DNA from: Paenibacillus xylanilyticus
GTDB taxonomy: Bacteria > Bacillota > Bacilli > Paenibacillales > Paenibacillaceae
Assembly (NCBI RefSeq): GCF_009664365.1
Contig: NZ_CP044310.1
Coordinates: forward strand, 1,127,001 to 1,191,000
Length of the DNA stretch: 64,000 nucleotides
Direction of reading: 5' to 3'
In this document: positions 18,003 through 26,863 of the stretch, piece by piece
How positions within the stretch are numbered: the first letter of the stretch is position 1
How the letters are laid out: each line of letters opens with the position of its first letter
Notes under the pieces: generated by a model
The model's database searches: none
The model's input: only the letters and a program-made list of their open reading frames with translations
Told to the model about the DNA's origin: nothing
Translations under genes and position numbers: made by a program

Positions 18003-19508
18003 ATGGCATCACCTTATCTGCTGGAGATGGACGGAATTTCGAAGGGGTTTCCGGGTGTGCAGGCACTTAGTCAGGTCACCCTGAAGGTGAAGCCCGGGTC
18101 GGTCCACGCCCTGATGGGAGAGAATGGAGCAGGGAAATCGACACTGATGAAATGTTTGTTCGGCATGTACCGACCGGATGAAGGGACGGTTCGAATCGAT
18201 GGAAAAGAGGTCGACATTCCGAATTCCAAAGCAGCACTGCAGCATGGCATATCCATGATCCATCAGGAGCTGAATCCGGTGCCTCATCGTCCCGTGATGG
18301 AGAATATATGGCTGGGACGTTTCCCGATGAGAGGGCTGCTGGTCGACGAGAAGAAGATGTATGCCGATACCTTGGCCTTGTTTAAAGACCTGAATCTGGA
18401 TATCGACCCGAAGGCACAGGCAGGAACATTATCCGTATCCAAAATACAATCCATGGAAATCGCCAAAGCGGTCTCTTTTCAATCAAAAGTCATTGTTATG
18501 GATGAGCCGACCTCATCTCTGACAGGCAAGGAAGTAGAGCAGCTGTTCGCCATCATTAACGAGCTTCGCAGCCGCGGCGTGTCGATTATCTACATCTCGC
18601 ACAAAATGGAGGAAATCCTCACGATTTCGGACGAAGTCACCATTATGCGTGACGGGTTTGTAGTCGGTACGTGGGATGCTGCCGATCTGACTACAGACCT
18701 GATCATCACCCGCATGGTTGGACGGGATCTGGACGAACGTTTTCCGGAACGGACCAACGTTCCTGGCGAAGTGATTTTGAAGGCGGAAGGGTTAACATCG
18801 AGCCAGGCCCACTCGTTCAGGGATATTACGTTTGAGCTCCGAAAAGGCGAAGTACTTGGTATTGGCGGACTCGTGGGAGCGCAGCGGACGGAGCTGATCG
18901 AATCCTTGTTCGGACTGCGCGGTCTCGCTTCAGGCACAATTTCGATTCATGGACGCAAAGTGAAGATCAACTCACCCGCCGCGGCGAAACGTCATCATAT
19001 GGCGCTGCTGACCGAGGAGCGTAGGGTTACGGGCATATTTCCCGTGTTGTCCGTGTATGAAAATACGATCATTGCGAGTCTGGGCAGGTACCGAAACCGG
19101 GTTGGGCTGCTGGATGAAAAGAAGGGACGCGAAGAGGCAAGGGAGCAAACCCAGAAGTTCAGAACCAAAACGCCTTCCGTTAACACGCTGATTCGCAACC
19201 TGTCTGGAGGGAATCAGCAGAAAGTGCTTCTGGCACGTTGGTTATTGACCAGCCCGGAAATTCTGCTGCTTGATGAACCGACGCGGGGAATTGACGTGGG
19301 TGCCAAGTTTGAAATCTACACCATTATTACGGAACTGGCTCGTCAGGGCAAAAGCATTATCATGATCAGCTCGGAGATGCCTGAACTGCTTGGGATGTCG
19401 GACCGGATCATGGTGATGAGTGAAGGAAGGCTGACGGGCATTGTAGACGGAGCCGACGCCACAGAGCAGGAAATTATGAGGCTGGCCGCTCAGCAGCGGA
19501 TGGCTTAG
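18003..19508 (+). CDS. mglA: Galactose/methyl-galactoside ABC importer, double ATPase subunit
   Basis: A 501-residue protein with two fused nucleotide-binding domains, as in MglA and RbsA. The first has Walker A GENGAGKST and Walker B VIVMDEPTSSL. The second has a degenerate Walker A (GLVGAQRTEL), signature LSGGNQQKVLLARWL and Walker B ILLLDEPTRGIDVGAK. Loss of the second Walker A lysine is normal in this family. The ATG at 18003 has GGGAGG upstream. An in-frame opening at 17766 overlaps mglB and the terminator and is not used. mglC follows after 14 bases. Confidence 0.95.
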   Translation: MASPYLLEMDGISKGFPGVQALSQVTLKVKPGSVHALMGENGAGKSTLMKCLFGMYRPDEGTVRIDGKEVDIPNSKAALQHGISMIHQELNPVPHRPVMENIWLGRFPMRGLLVDEKKMYADTLALFKDLNLDIDPKAQAGTLSVSKIQSMEIAKAVSFQSKVIVMDEPTSSLTGKEVEQLFAIINELRSRGVSIIYISHKMEEILTISDEVTIMRDGFVVGTWDAADLTTDLIITRMVGRDLDERFPERTNVPGEVILKAEGLTSSQAHSFRDITFELRKGEVLGIGGLVGAQRTELIESLFGLRGLASGTISIHGRKVKINSPAAAKRHHMALLTEERRVTGIFPVLSVYENTIIASLGRYRNRVGLLDEKKGREEAREQTQKFRTKTPSVNTLIRNLSGGNQQKVLLARWLLTSPEILLLDEPTRGIDVGAKFEIYTIITELARQGKSIIMISSEMPELLGMSDRIMVMSEGRLTGIVDGADATEQEIMRLAAQQRMA

Positions 19509-19522
19509 ACAGGAGGAAACAG

Positions 19523-20542
19523 ATGAACACGCAAGTAATCAATCAGGTGAAACAGTATGTAACGCAGCGCGCCATCTTTATCGTACTTATTCTGCTTGTC
19601 ATCGGCATTGCCATCGCGGACCCGAACTTCCTTGCTTTCTCTACCCTACGGGATATATTGCAGCAATCCTCCACACGGGCCATCATTGCACTTGGGGCGG
19701 CCTTCATTCTCGTCACAGGCGGGGTCGATCTGTCTGCTGGCCGGGTGGTAGGTCTGACGGCTGTGGTATCTGCGTCCATGCTGCAAATTGACGAATATGC
19801 CAACCGCTTCTTTCCGGATCTGCCGCATTTATGGGTGGGGCTGCCCATTCTCATCGGAATTGTGGCTGGTCTGATTGTCGGATTGGTAAATGGAATTATA
19901 GTCGCCAAGCTGCATGTACCTCCATTTATCGCCACACTGGGAACGATGGTGGCCGTATATGGGTTGAACTCGATTTATTTTGATACAGAGCCCAACCAGT
20001 CACAGCCGATCGGAGGACTTAGACCGGACTTTACGGTGATCGGATCAGGCTATATTGATCTGGGTGGTGGCTACTCGATCCCTTATATTGTACTGATTGC
20101 GATTGCAGTAGCCTTAATCTGCTGGGTCGTTTTCAACAAAACCCGTCTCGGCAAAAATATGTACGCCATTGGCGGCAACATCCAGGCCGCACATGTATCG
20201 GGAATTCACGTCGCACGTAATTTGATTGCCTTGTATGCCATTGCGGGAGCGTTATATGGTCTGGGTGGTGTGCTGGAGGCAGCGCGCACAGGCGGAGCGA
20301 CGAATAACTACGGCAATATGTATGAGCTGGATGCCATAGCGGCGTGTGTCGTTGGCGGCGTTTCAACAGCCGGAGGTATCGGTACAGTGCCAGGTGTTAT
20401 GGCCGGTGTGCTCATCTTCGGGGTTATCAACTACGGTCTTACCTTTATTGGGGTAAGTCCCTATTGGCAGCTGATTATAAAAGGATTAATTATTGTTGCC
20501 GCTGTTGCATTTGATATCCGCAAATATATGGCGAAGAAATAG
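19523..20542 (+). CDS. mglC: Galactose/methyl-galactoside ABC importer permease
   Basis: A 339-residue permease of the branched-chain/ribose family with eight to ten membrane segments. It holds the family motifs ALGAAFILVTGGVDLSAGRVVG and, near the C-terminus, ELDAIAACVVGGVSTAGG with IGTVPGVMAGVLIFGVINYG. It forms the channel for MglB and MglA. AGGAGG precedes the ATG at 19523. A strong terminator closes the operon. Confidence 0.95.
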   Translation: MNTQVINQVKQYVTQRAIFIVLILLVIGIAIADPNFLAFSTLRDILQQSSTRAIIALGAAFILVTGGVDLSAGRVVGLTAVVSASMLQIDEYANRFFPDLPHLWVGLPILIGIVAGLIVGLVNGIIVAKLHVPPFIATLGTMVAVYGLNSIYFDTEPNQSQPIGGLRPDFTVIGSGYIDLGGGYSIPYIVLIAIAVALICWVVFNKTRLGKNMYAIGGNIQAAHVSGIHVARNLIALYAIAGALYGLGGVLEAARTGGATNNYGNMYELDAIAACVVGGVSTAGGIGTVPGVMAGVLIFGVINYGLTFIGVSPYWQLIIKGLIIVAAVAFDIRKYMAKK

Positions 20543-20559
20543 ATATGTTGAGGGGAAGA

Positions 20560-20604
20560 ACAAAGCCAGCGCTCTGGAACGTCAGAGCGCTGGCTTTGTG
20601 TTTA
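20560..20604 (+). terminator. Terminator of the mgl operon
   Basis: A 16-bp perfect stem (starting CAAAGCCAGCGC) closes on a six-base loop and is followed by TGTTT. The stretch 20605-20870 holds no supported gene; a 25-codon hydrophobic minus-strand ORF at 20602-20679 lacks a ribosome binding site. Confidence 0.88.
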
Positions 20605-20870
20605 AGAATGGATAAGCCACTCGAGTACAGTAACCAGAGGACCGATAAAACAGACGAGCAGCATCATTCCGGATGACATACCAGAAAAAAGATGGATGAT
20701 GTGCAGGATCGTTATTCAAGATGCTAAATAAATGGTATATAACCCATGAGCGCTATCCTTTCCAATTTGGAGAGCTTCCATTAATCGACAACATTAGCTA
20801 ATCATAATCGATATAATGCATGTAAATGAAGTGTTAGATGTGAGTAGATTGTCAAAGGGGGCGAGGTTGT

Positions 20871-22448
20871 TTGCTAACGTACACGATGAAAAGGGTTATT
20901 TTCCCGTTGGGTTGCTTGCTTGTAATCCTGTCCTCTTATTTTCTGGGCCGTACCTCCAGCCTTACATGGATGATCCTTGCCGGAGCCTTATTTATTGCCA
21001 GCATTTATGGAGAAAGACGATATCCTGTATTACAAAAAATTCAGTGGATCTTTCTTGGCATATTTCACTATTTCAGTGAATTGAACTGGTGCAATATGTT
21101 ATATTACCTGCTCATCATGACAATGATCCAGAACAAACAGCGTGTGGAGCAGACCCTGCCCATTTCTCTCCTGCTCGTGCTGCAATATACAGCGATTCGG
21201 CTATCCTACGTAACGATAGATGCCTACACCTTGTTGGTTTCCCTCTTCGATCTACTCACAGCAATTGTTATAATCTTTCTGTATCATACGCTGGTTAACA
21301 GCGAAGCCGAAAAGCGCAGATTGCGCGAAAAAAATCAATTCCTCACTCTGCACGACCCACTTACAGGTCTGCTCAACTATGAAGGATATATGAATGCACT
21401 GCAAGAGACGGCAGAGAAGCAGCGCTCCTTTTTGCTCATTCTTCTGAACATCCAGAACTTCAGCGGATTTAACAAGGAAGTGGATAACAATTGGAGTAAA
21501 ATTATAGCGGGGACTGGGGAGAGCATCTCCAAGCATTTTGCGGATGCTTATGGCATATCCCGTTATGCGGGAGATCGATTTTCAATCATTTTGCCCGAGG
21601 TTGCGGGGATCGAGGAACGAATGAGTAGGATGCAAACCACAGATTTGAAAGGATTACAGGTTACGTATAGCATTTCGATCTATCCGGAGACAGCAGAGAG
21701 CCTCCAGCAGTTCATAACGATTGCAGAGGAGCGGCTATTTCAGGCACAGCGCACCAAGTGGATCAAGAATGAAGAAGAGATCTACCGTTCGGAAAGGCTC
21801 AGGGCTGTTGGAGAACTTGCAGCTGGCATGGCGCATGAAATCCGTAATCCGCTCACGGCCATTCGTGGATTCTTACAGCTGTCACGCGGACAAGCGTACA
21901 ATATTGCCCCGTGGTATGAAGTGATTATGGGAGAAGTGATACGGGTTACGGACCTGACTGCAGAATTTCTGCAATTTTCCAAGCCTCAGGCTCATCTAAT
22001 GAAACCGGAGAGGCTGGGCCAATGCCTTGAACGTGTTTTGTCATTAACCGAGTCAGATGCAGCATCCCGTGGACACCGGATTACATTAGAGATGACAGAC
22101 GAATCAATTGTGGTCAATATGGATCGGGACAAGATCGTACAGGTTCTGATTAATCTGATACGCAATGCATTCGAAGCAATGAATGATCCGGGTGAAGTAC
22201 ATATTGTTCTTGTTCATGAAGGAGACAAAGCATATACATCCATTACGGATACGGGAAGCGGCATACCGGATCATGCCCTTGCCGATATATTTAATCCATT
22301 TTATACAACGAAGGAAGAAGGGACAGGGCTTGGGCTGGCGCTCTGCCAGAAGATTGCTCATGACCACCATGGAGAAATTACGGTGCGCAGTGAAGTGGGA
22401 GTCGGTTCTACGTTTACACTGGAGCTCCCGGTAGCAGCCGTGGAATAA
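20871..22448 (+). CDS. Sensor histidine kinase with N-terminal membrane domain and degenerate GGDEF domain
   Basis: A 525-residue kinase. The N-terminus (1-140) has five or six hydrophobic segments. Residues about 160-295 read as a GGDEF-like domain (LHDPLTGLLNYEGYMNAL), but the signature GGDEF is replaced by AGDRF. It is probably not a cyclase and may be a nucleotide sensor. The kinase core has the phospho-acceptor His in MAHEIRNPLTAIRGFLQL, typical of kinases feeding the Spo0 phosphorelay. The ATPase domain has NLIRNAFEAM and GTGLGLAL. The TTG at 20871 follows GGGGGCGAGG; the ATG at 20886 is an alternative. No response regulator is adjacent, as is usual for phosphorelay kinases. Confidence 0.88.
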   Translation: MLTYTMKRVIFPLGCLLVILSSYFLGRTSSLTWMILAGALFIASIYGERRYPVLQKIQWIFLGIFHYFSELNWCNMLYYLLIMTMIQNKQRVEQTLPISLLLVLQYTAIRLSYVTIDAYTLLVSLFDLLTAIVIIFLYHTLVNSEAEKRRLREKNQFLTLHDPLTGLLNYEGYMNALQETAEKQRSFLLILLNIQNFSGFNKEVDNNWSKIIAGTGESISKHFADAYGISRYAGDRFSIILPEVAGIEERMSRMQTTDLKGLQVTYSISIYPETAESLQQFITIAEERLFQAQRTKWIKNEEEIYRSERLRAVGELAAGMAHEIRNPLTAIRGFLQLSRGQAYNIAPWYEVIMGEVIRVTDLTAEFLQFSKPQAHLMKPERLGQCLERVLSLTESDAASRGHRITLEMTDESIVVNMDRDKIVQVLINLIRNAFEAMNDPGEVHIVLVHEGDKAYTSITDTGSGIPDHALADIFNPFYTTKEEGTGLGLALCQKIAHDHHGEITVRSEVGVGSTFTLELPVAAVE

Positions 22449-22480
22449 TTGCTTAAGAGGTACCCTCCAAGAACAAATAA

Positions 22481-22530
22481 AACGCCGCACAGGTCCGAAT
22501 ATAACGGAACTTTCGTGCGGCGTATTTATG
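22481..22530. terminator. Bidirectional terminator between convergent genes
   Basis: ACGCCGCAC (22482-22490) pairs with GTGCGGCGT (22515-22523), with A-rich and T-rich flanks on the two sides. Confidence 0.7.
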
Positions 22531-22549
22531 TTGTCGCTCAGTTAATGGA

Positions 22550-24370
22550 TCAGTTTAGCTGACCTTGATGGAGCTGATAATAAAATCCTTTTTGCTGCAT
22601 GAGATCCTCGTGGTTACCCCGCTCGGCAATCTGGCCTGAATCAATCACCAGTATCTGATCTGCCTCCCGGATCGTGCTCAGTCTATGGGCGATGACGAAA
22701 CTGGTGCGGTCTTTCATTAACGTGCGCATCGCCTCCTGAATCTGCATTTCCGTACGGGTATCAATACTGCTCGTTGCCTCATCCAAAATAAGAATGGCCG
22801 GATCGGCGAGGATGGCCCGAGCGATCGTCAGCAATTGCCGCTGTCCTTGGCTTAGATTGCTTCCGCCCGCAATAATGGGGGTGTCGTAACCTTGGGACAG
22901 CTTGCGAATGAAGGAGTGGGCATTGGCCAGCTGAGCTGCCTGCCTGATCTGCTCATCGGTCGCATCCGGCTTGCCGTAGGCAATATTATCACGAATGGTT
23001 CCCGAGAACAGGTAGGCATCCTGCAGCACAATACCGAGTCCGCGCCGGAGGTGATCCTTCTCCAGCTCCGAGATGTCCGTGCCATCTATGGTAATGCTTC
23101 CGCCTGTAATTTCATAGAAGCGGGGGAGCAGGTTAATGATGGTTGTTTTACCGGCACCTGTTGGCCCGACCAGAGCAATCATCTCGCCAGGCTGCGCGGT
23201 GAAGCTGACATTTTTCAGAATCTCTCTATCGGAATGGTATCCAAAGGATACATTTTCAAACACCACTTTACCTTGAATGTGATCCAGCTGCTTCTCCTGT
23301 TTCTCCTCGTACTCACTTGGTGTATCCATAATCTGAAACACACGCTCAGCACCGGCAATGGCTGCCTGAATCAGGTTGTACTGGTTCGCAAGATCGTTAA
23401 GTGGTCGCTCAATCTGCCGAGAGTAGGCAAGAAAGCTTACAATCAGTCCGATGGACGTTAAATCGTGGTAAGCCATCCATCCACCTACTGCTGCAAGAAT
23501 GGCAAATCCAATGTTGTTCATGACGTTCATCGTAGGTCCAACCAGCCCGGATACGGTCTGGGCCTGCGTACTGGCTGTACGCAGCTTTTCATTCAGGCTC
23601 TCAAAATGCTGGTGTGCCTGTTCTTGACGGTTATAGGCGGCAACCACCTTTTGTCCGGCGATCGTTTCCTGCGCATAGCCATTCAGCTCACCGAGCAGCT
23701 TCTGCTGGGCAGAAAAATGTTTGCGTGTTCTGGAAGCGATCAGCTTGGTTGCAATGGTGATTAACGGTACCTTTACCAGGCTGAGAAGTGTCAGCCGGAT
23801 ATCCAGAGCAAGCATGATCGACAGTGAACCGACAAGAAGGATTGCACTGGACATCAGCTGAGTCACACTCTGATTCAGGGTAGTGGACACGTTATCGATA
23901 TCATTGGTAGCCCGGCTCATCAGATCTCCGCTTTGATTTTTGTCAAAAAAGCTTATGGGCAGCTGCTGCAGCCTGGAGAACAAAGCCTGACGCAGATCCT
24001 TCACCGTCAACTGGGATACGCCGATCATGACATAAGACTGTCCCCACATCATGAGTGAACTCAAGACGTATACCGTTAATAACAGGAGGCAGTCCTTCAA
24101 AAGGCCGTCCGTCACTTTCGGAACAATATGCTCATTCACCGCGCGGCCCAGAAGGTAGGGGCCCGCCAGATTAAGCAGTGTTCCCAGAGCGGTAAGGACC
24201 AGAGCCATAATAACCCCTTTGCGATGGCGTCCCATGTAAGACCATACTCGCAGGATGGCGTGCTTGGCATTCTTGGCTCTTACTTTCGGAACAGGCCCCC
24301 GGCCCGGTCCAGGTCTTCCGATTGGAGGAACGACAGGTGGCTGTGCGGAGGAAGATGCAGGTTTAGCCAA
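22550..24370 (-). CDS. ABC exporter half-transporter, catalytically complete subunit
   Basis: A half-size exporter of about 606 residues with a six-helix membrane domain (about 45-340) followed by an ATPase domain. The motifs are Walker A GPTGAGKTT, signature LSQGQRQL and Walker B ILILDEATSSID with the catalytic Glu. The N-terminus has a Pro-rich stretch. The start is unusual. The first in-frame ATG (24379) touches AAGGAGG directly, so the TTG at 24370, nine bases after that site, is preferred. It overlaps the upstream partner gene by eight bases. The two would form a heterodimeric multidrug-type exporter under the MarR regulator. Confidence 0.9.
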   Translation of the reverse strand: MAKPASSSAQPPVVPPIGRPGPGRGPVPKVRAKNAKHAILRVWSYMGRHRKGVIMALVLTALGTLLNLAGPYLLGRAVNEHIVPKVTDGLLKDCLLLLTVYVLSSLMMWGQSYVMIGVSQLTVKDLRQALFSRLQQLPISFFDKNQSGDLMSRATNDIDNVSTTLNQSVTQLMSSAILLVGSLSIMLALDIRLTLLSLVKVPLITIATKLIASRTRKHFSAQQKLLGELNGYAQETIAGQKVVAAYNRQEQAHQHFESLNEKLRTASTQAQTVSGLVGPTMNVMNNIGFAILAAVGGWMAYHDLTSIGLIVSFLAYSRQIERPLNDLANQYNLIQAAIAGAERVFQIMDTPSEYEEKQEKQLDHIQGKVVFENVSFGYHSDREILKNVSFTAQPGEMIALVGPTGAGKTTIINLLPRFYEITGGSITIDGTDISELEKDHLRRGLGIVLQDAYLFSGTIRDNIAYGKPDATDEQIRQAAQLANAHSFIRKLSQGYDTPIIAGGSNLSQGQRQLLTIARAILADPAILILDEATSSIDTRTEMQIQEAMRTLMKDRTSFVIAHRLSTIREADQILVIDSGQIAERGNHEDLMQQKGFYYQLHQGQLN

Positions 24371-26144
24371 ATTGAACATCCTCCTTCCGTTGTTGGGAAT
24401 CATAAATGGACTGATAGTGTGTGGAATTGGCCATGAGTTCGTCATGTGTACCACTTGCCACGATTCGCCCCTCATCCAGCACGTAAATGCAGTCAGCATC
24501 CTTCACCGAAGATATGCGCTGGGCAATTAAAAAGGTTGTACTGTCTTTCATCAGGGAATGCAGTGCTCTCTGAATGCTTGCTTCGGTTCGCAGATCGACT
24601 GCACTCGTACTGTCATCCAAAATAAGAACATCCGGCCGCATGAGCAGGGCACGCGCAATGGAAATACGCTGTTTCTGCCCGCCGGAGAGATTGACTCCCC
24701 GCTGTCCAAGCTCCGTGTCGTATCCATCTTTCAGGTTCATGATAAATTCATCCGCTGCCGCTGCCCGCGCCGCCGCACGGATCTCGGCATCCGTGGTATC
24801 CGGTCTGCCGAAGCCGATATTATCCCGAATGCTGCCGCTGAACAGAATGGATTCCTGCAATACAATGGACACTCTGCTGCGAAGCAGTTGAAGATCCCAG
24901 TTCCGTACATTAACACCGCCAACAAGTACTTCACCGACTGAGGCATCATATAGGCGGGGGATGAGCTGCACGAGTGATGTCTTGCCTGAACCGGTGGAAC
25001 CGAGTAAAGCCACCTTTTCCCCTGCTCGCGCAGTAAGATTAACTCCCGTGAGGGCATCTTCGCCGTCATAACGGAACGAAACGTCCCGGAATTCCACCTC
25101 ACCTGGTCGGCGAGTAACCCTGGATGCCGGATTGGAGCCAACCTGAATGGCCTGATTTTGCAATGCATTCTCTCTATGAGCTTCATGGCCTGACTGAATG
25201 TCCGGCTCTGTATGTAGAACCTCGTTGATCCGCGCAGCCGACACCTTCGCCCGGGAGTAACTCATCATCATCATGCCGATGGAGGTGAGGGAGGAGAGCA
25301 CCACCGTTACATAGTTGATAAAAGCAATCAGATCCCCGGCTGCAATATCGCCTCCTACAACCTGAAACCCGCCAAACCATAATACGGCTACGATCGTCGC
25401 GTTCAGCATCAGGCTGAGTACAGGTGCATTCAGCGTAACAATGCGCCAGGCTTTCACCGCTGTTCCCGTATAATCCTCATTGGATTGATTGAAACGCTTT
25501 TTCTCCGTGCCTGCCCGTGCAAAAGCCTTGACGACACGAATCCCAGCGAGATTTTCCTGCAGAACGGCGTTGACTTGATCCAGCTTATTCTGCACGCTGG
25601 CAAACAGAGGATAGGAAGCGGATATGAGAATATACAGAATGACAAAGAGAACGGGTACGGTCATCATGAGGATCAGCGCCAGCTTGATACTGATTGTAAA
25701 TGCCATAATAATACTGCCGATGATCAGCATCGGTGACCGGATGAACATTCGCAGGAGCATCTGTACAAAGGTCTGCATCTGCGTAATATCGCTCGTTAGA
25801 CGCGTGATGAGCGATCCTTCCTGGAATGTGTCCAAATTACGGAAGGAAAAGGTTTGAATATGGTCGAACAGCTCCTGGCGCAGATCAGTGCCATATCCAA
25901 CAGACGCTTTGCTGGAAAAGAGTGTACAGCCTGCTCCGCCAACCCAGCCAATGAGGGCAAACAAAAGCATGAACAGCCCTGTGCGTACAATATGGGGCAG
26001 GTCACCGGCAAGCACGCCATCATCCACAATACTGGACATCAGCTTCGGTTGAAGCAGGTCCATGGCTACCTCCAGCACCATGAGGAGTGGGGCGAGTATG
26101 GCGGCTGACTTATAAGGCGCCAAAAATCGTTTCAACGTCCACAA
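24363..26144 (-). CDS. ABC exporter half-transporter, degenerate-site subunit
   Basis: A half-transporter of about 593 residues. It has Walker A GSTGSGKTS, signature LSGGQKQR and Walker B VLILDDSTSAVD. The residue after the Walker B Asp is Asp in place of the catalytic Glu, which marks the degenerate partner in heterodimeric exporters of the YheI/BmrC or TM287 kind. The preferred start is the TTG at 26144, because AGGTGAT lies seven bases upstream. The frame also opens at a TTG at 26165, seven codons earlier, without a good site. Substrate unknown; drugs or peptides are typical. Confidence 0.9.
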   Translation of the reverse strand: MWTLKRFLAPYKSAAILAPLLMVLEVAMDLLQPKLMSSIVDDGVLAGDLPHIVRTGLFMLLFALIGWVGGAGCTLFSSKASVGYGTDLRQELFDHIQTFSFRNLDTFQEGSLITRLTSDITQMQTFVQMLLRMFIRSPMLIIGSIIMAFTISIKLALILMMTVPVLFVILYILISASYPLFASVQNKLDQVNAVLQENLAGIRVVKAFARAGTEKKRFNQSNEDYTGTAVKAWRIVTLNAPVLSLMLNATIVAVLWFGGFQVVGGDIAAGDLIAFINYVTVVLSSLTSIGMMMMSYSRAKVSAARINEVLHTEPDIQSGHEAHRENALQNQAIQVGSNPASRVTRRPGEVEFRDVSFRYDGEDALTGVNLTARAGEKVALLGSTGSGKTSLVQLIPRLYDASVGEVLVGGVNVRNWDLQLLRSRVSIVLQESILFSGSIRDNIGFGRPDTTDAEIRAAARAAAADEFIMNLKDGYDTELGQRGVNLSGGQKQRISIARALLMRPDVLILDDSTSAVDLRTEASIQRALHSLMKDSTTFLIAQRISSVKDADCIYVLDEGRIVASGTHDELMANSTHYQSIYDSQQRKEDVQFG

Positions 26145-26204
26145 TAGGAAAATCACCTCATTCAATGAAGTCTAAAATCATGCTGCTACAATTCCATGCG
26201 TCAT

Positions 26205-26639
26205 TCAGGATTCACGAAGGTTGTGAACCATACGCTGTGCAAGCGCTGACATGAGTTGCGTTTCTTCTGGCGTAAATCCTTCCTGAGCCTGGAGCTCCAG
26301 TTCCTGAAATACCTCACTCAAATCCTTGAGCGCGCTGCGGCCCTGGTCGGTCAAATAGACACGCAGACTGCGCTGGTCATTCGGATCGGCTTCACGCCTT
26401 ACATATCCCGATGTTTCCATGCGTTTCAGCATGACTGTAACGGTTGCAGGAGTACGGCTAAGCTTCTCGGCCAGACTTTTCTGGGTTTGACCATCTTCAC
26501 GGTCAAGCTGGAACAGCAGTGGAGGTTGTCCGGGGTACAGCTCGGGGTGGTTAACCAGCTTCTCATGAACTTTATAGCGATGCAGCTTCACAAGTTCGGA
26601 TAATTGTCCGAGCAGCCGTTCGCTGCGGGCTGAATGCAT
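26205..26639 (-). CDS. MarR family regulator of the ABC exporter operon
   Basis: A 144-residue winged-helix regulator. The recognition helix region SLAEKLSRTPATVTVMLKRME and wing RREADPNDQRSLRVYLTDQG are clear. GGAGG precedes the ATG at 26639. It is first in a three-gene operon with the two exporter genes, 60 bases upstream of them. A 12-bp perfect palindrome immediately upstream is a likely autorepression site. Such regulators usually respond to a substrate of the pump they control. Confidence 0.9.
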   Translation of the reverse strand: MHSARSERLLGQLSELVKLHRYKVHEKLVNHPELYPGQPPLLFQLDREDGQTQKSLAEKLSRTPATVTVMLKRMETSGYVRREADPNDQRSLRVYLTDQGRSALKDLSEVFQELELQAQEGFTPEETQLMSALAQRMVHNLRES

Positions 26640-26657
26640 ATACTACCCTCCTATTAA

Positions 26658-26669
26658 TTAGTCGACTAA
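26658..26669. promoter_or_regulatory. MarR operator upstream of the exporter operon
   Basis: TTAGTCGACTAA is a perfect 12-bp palindrome 19 bp before the marR start, flanked by further TAA-rich repeats. Confidence 0.65.
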
Positions 26670-26863
26670 CTAAATCATAAGTTTGATCTTACATACCGTC
26701 AAGGCATTTGTAAGGTGGAAATTAGAAATCGAGGGCATCGTATCCCCAGCACGGAGCGATGCAGGGTTGTGCAACATAAGTAAAAGAGCTCCGGAACAGA
26801 TCCGCAGCTCGAACTAAAGAGGGAGAAATACTGTGTTGCTCAATTCAGGGAACCATTTAGATA

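Noticed and set aside
20602..20679. Hydrophobic 25-codon minus-strand ORF resembling a type I toxin
   Set aside because: No Shine-Dalgarno sequence before the ATG, no antisense RNA promoter visible, and it overlaps the mgl terminator edge.
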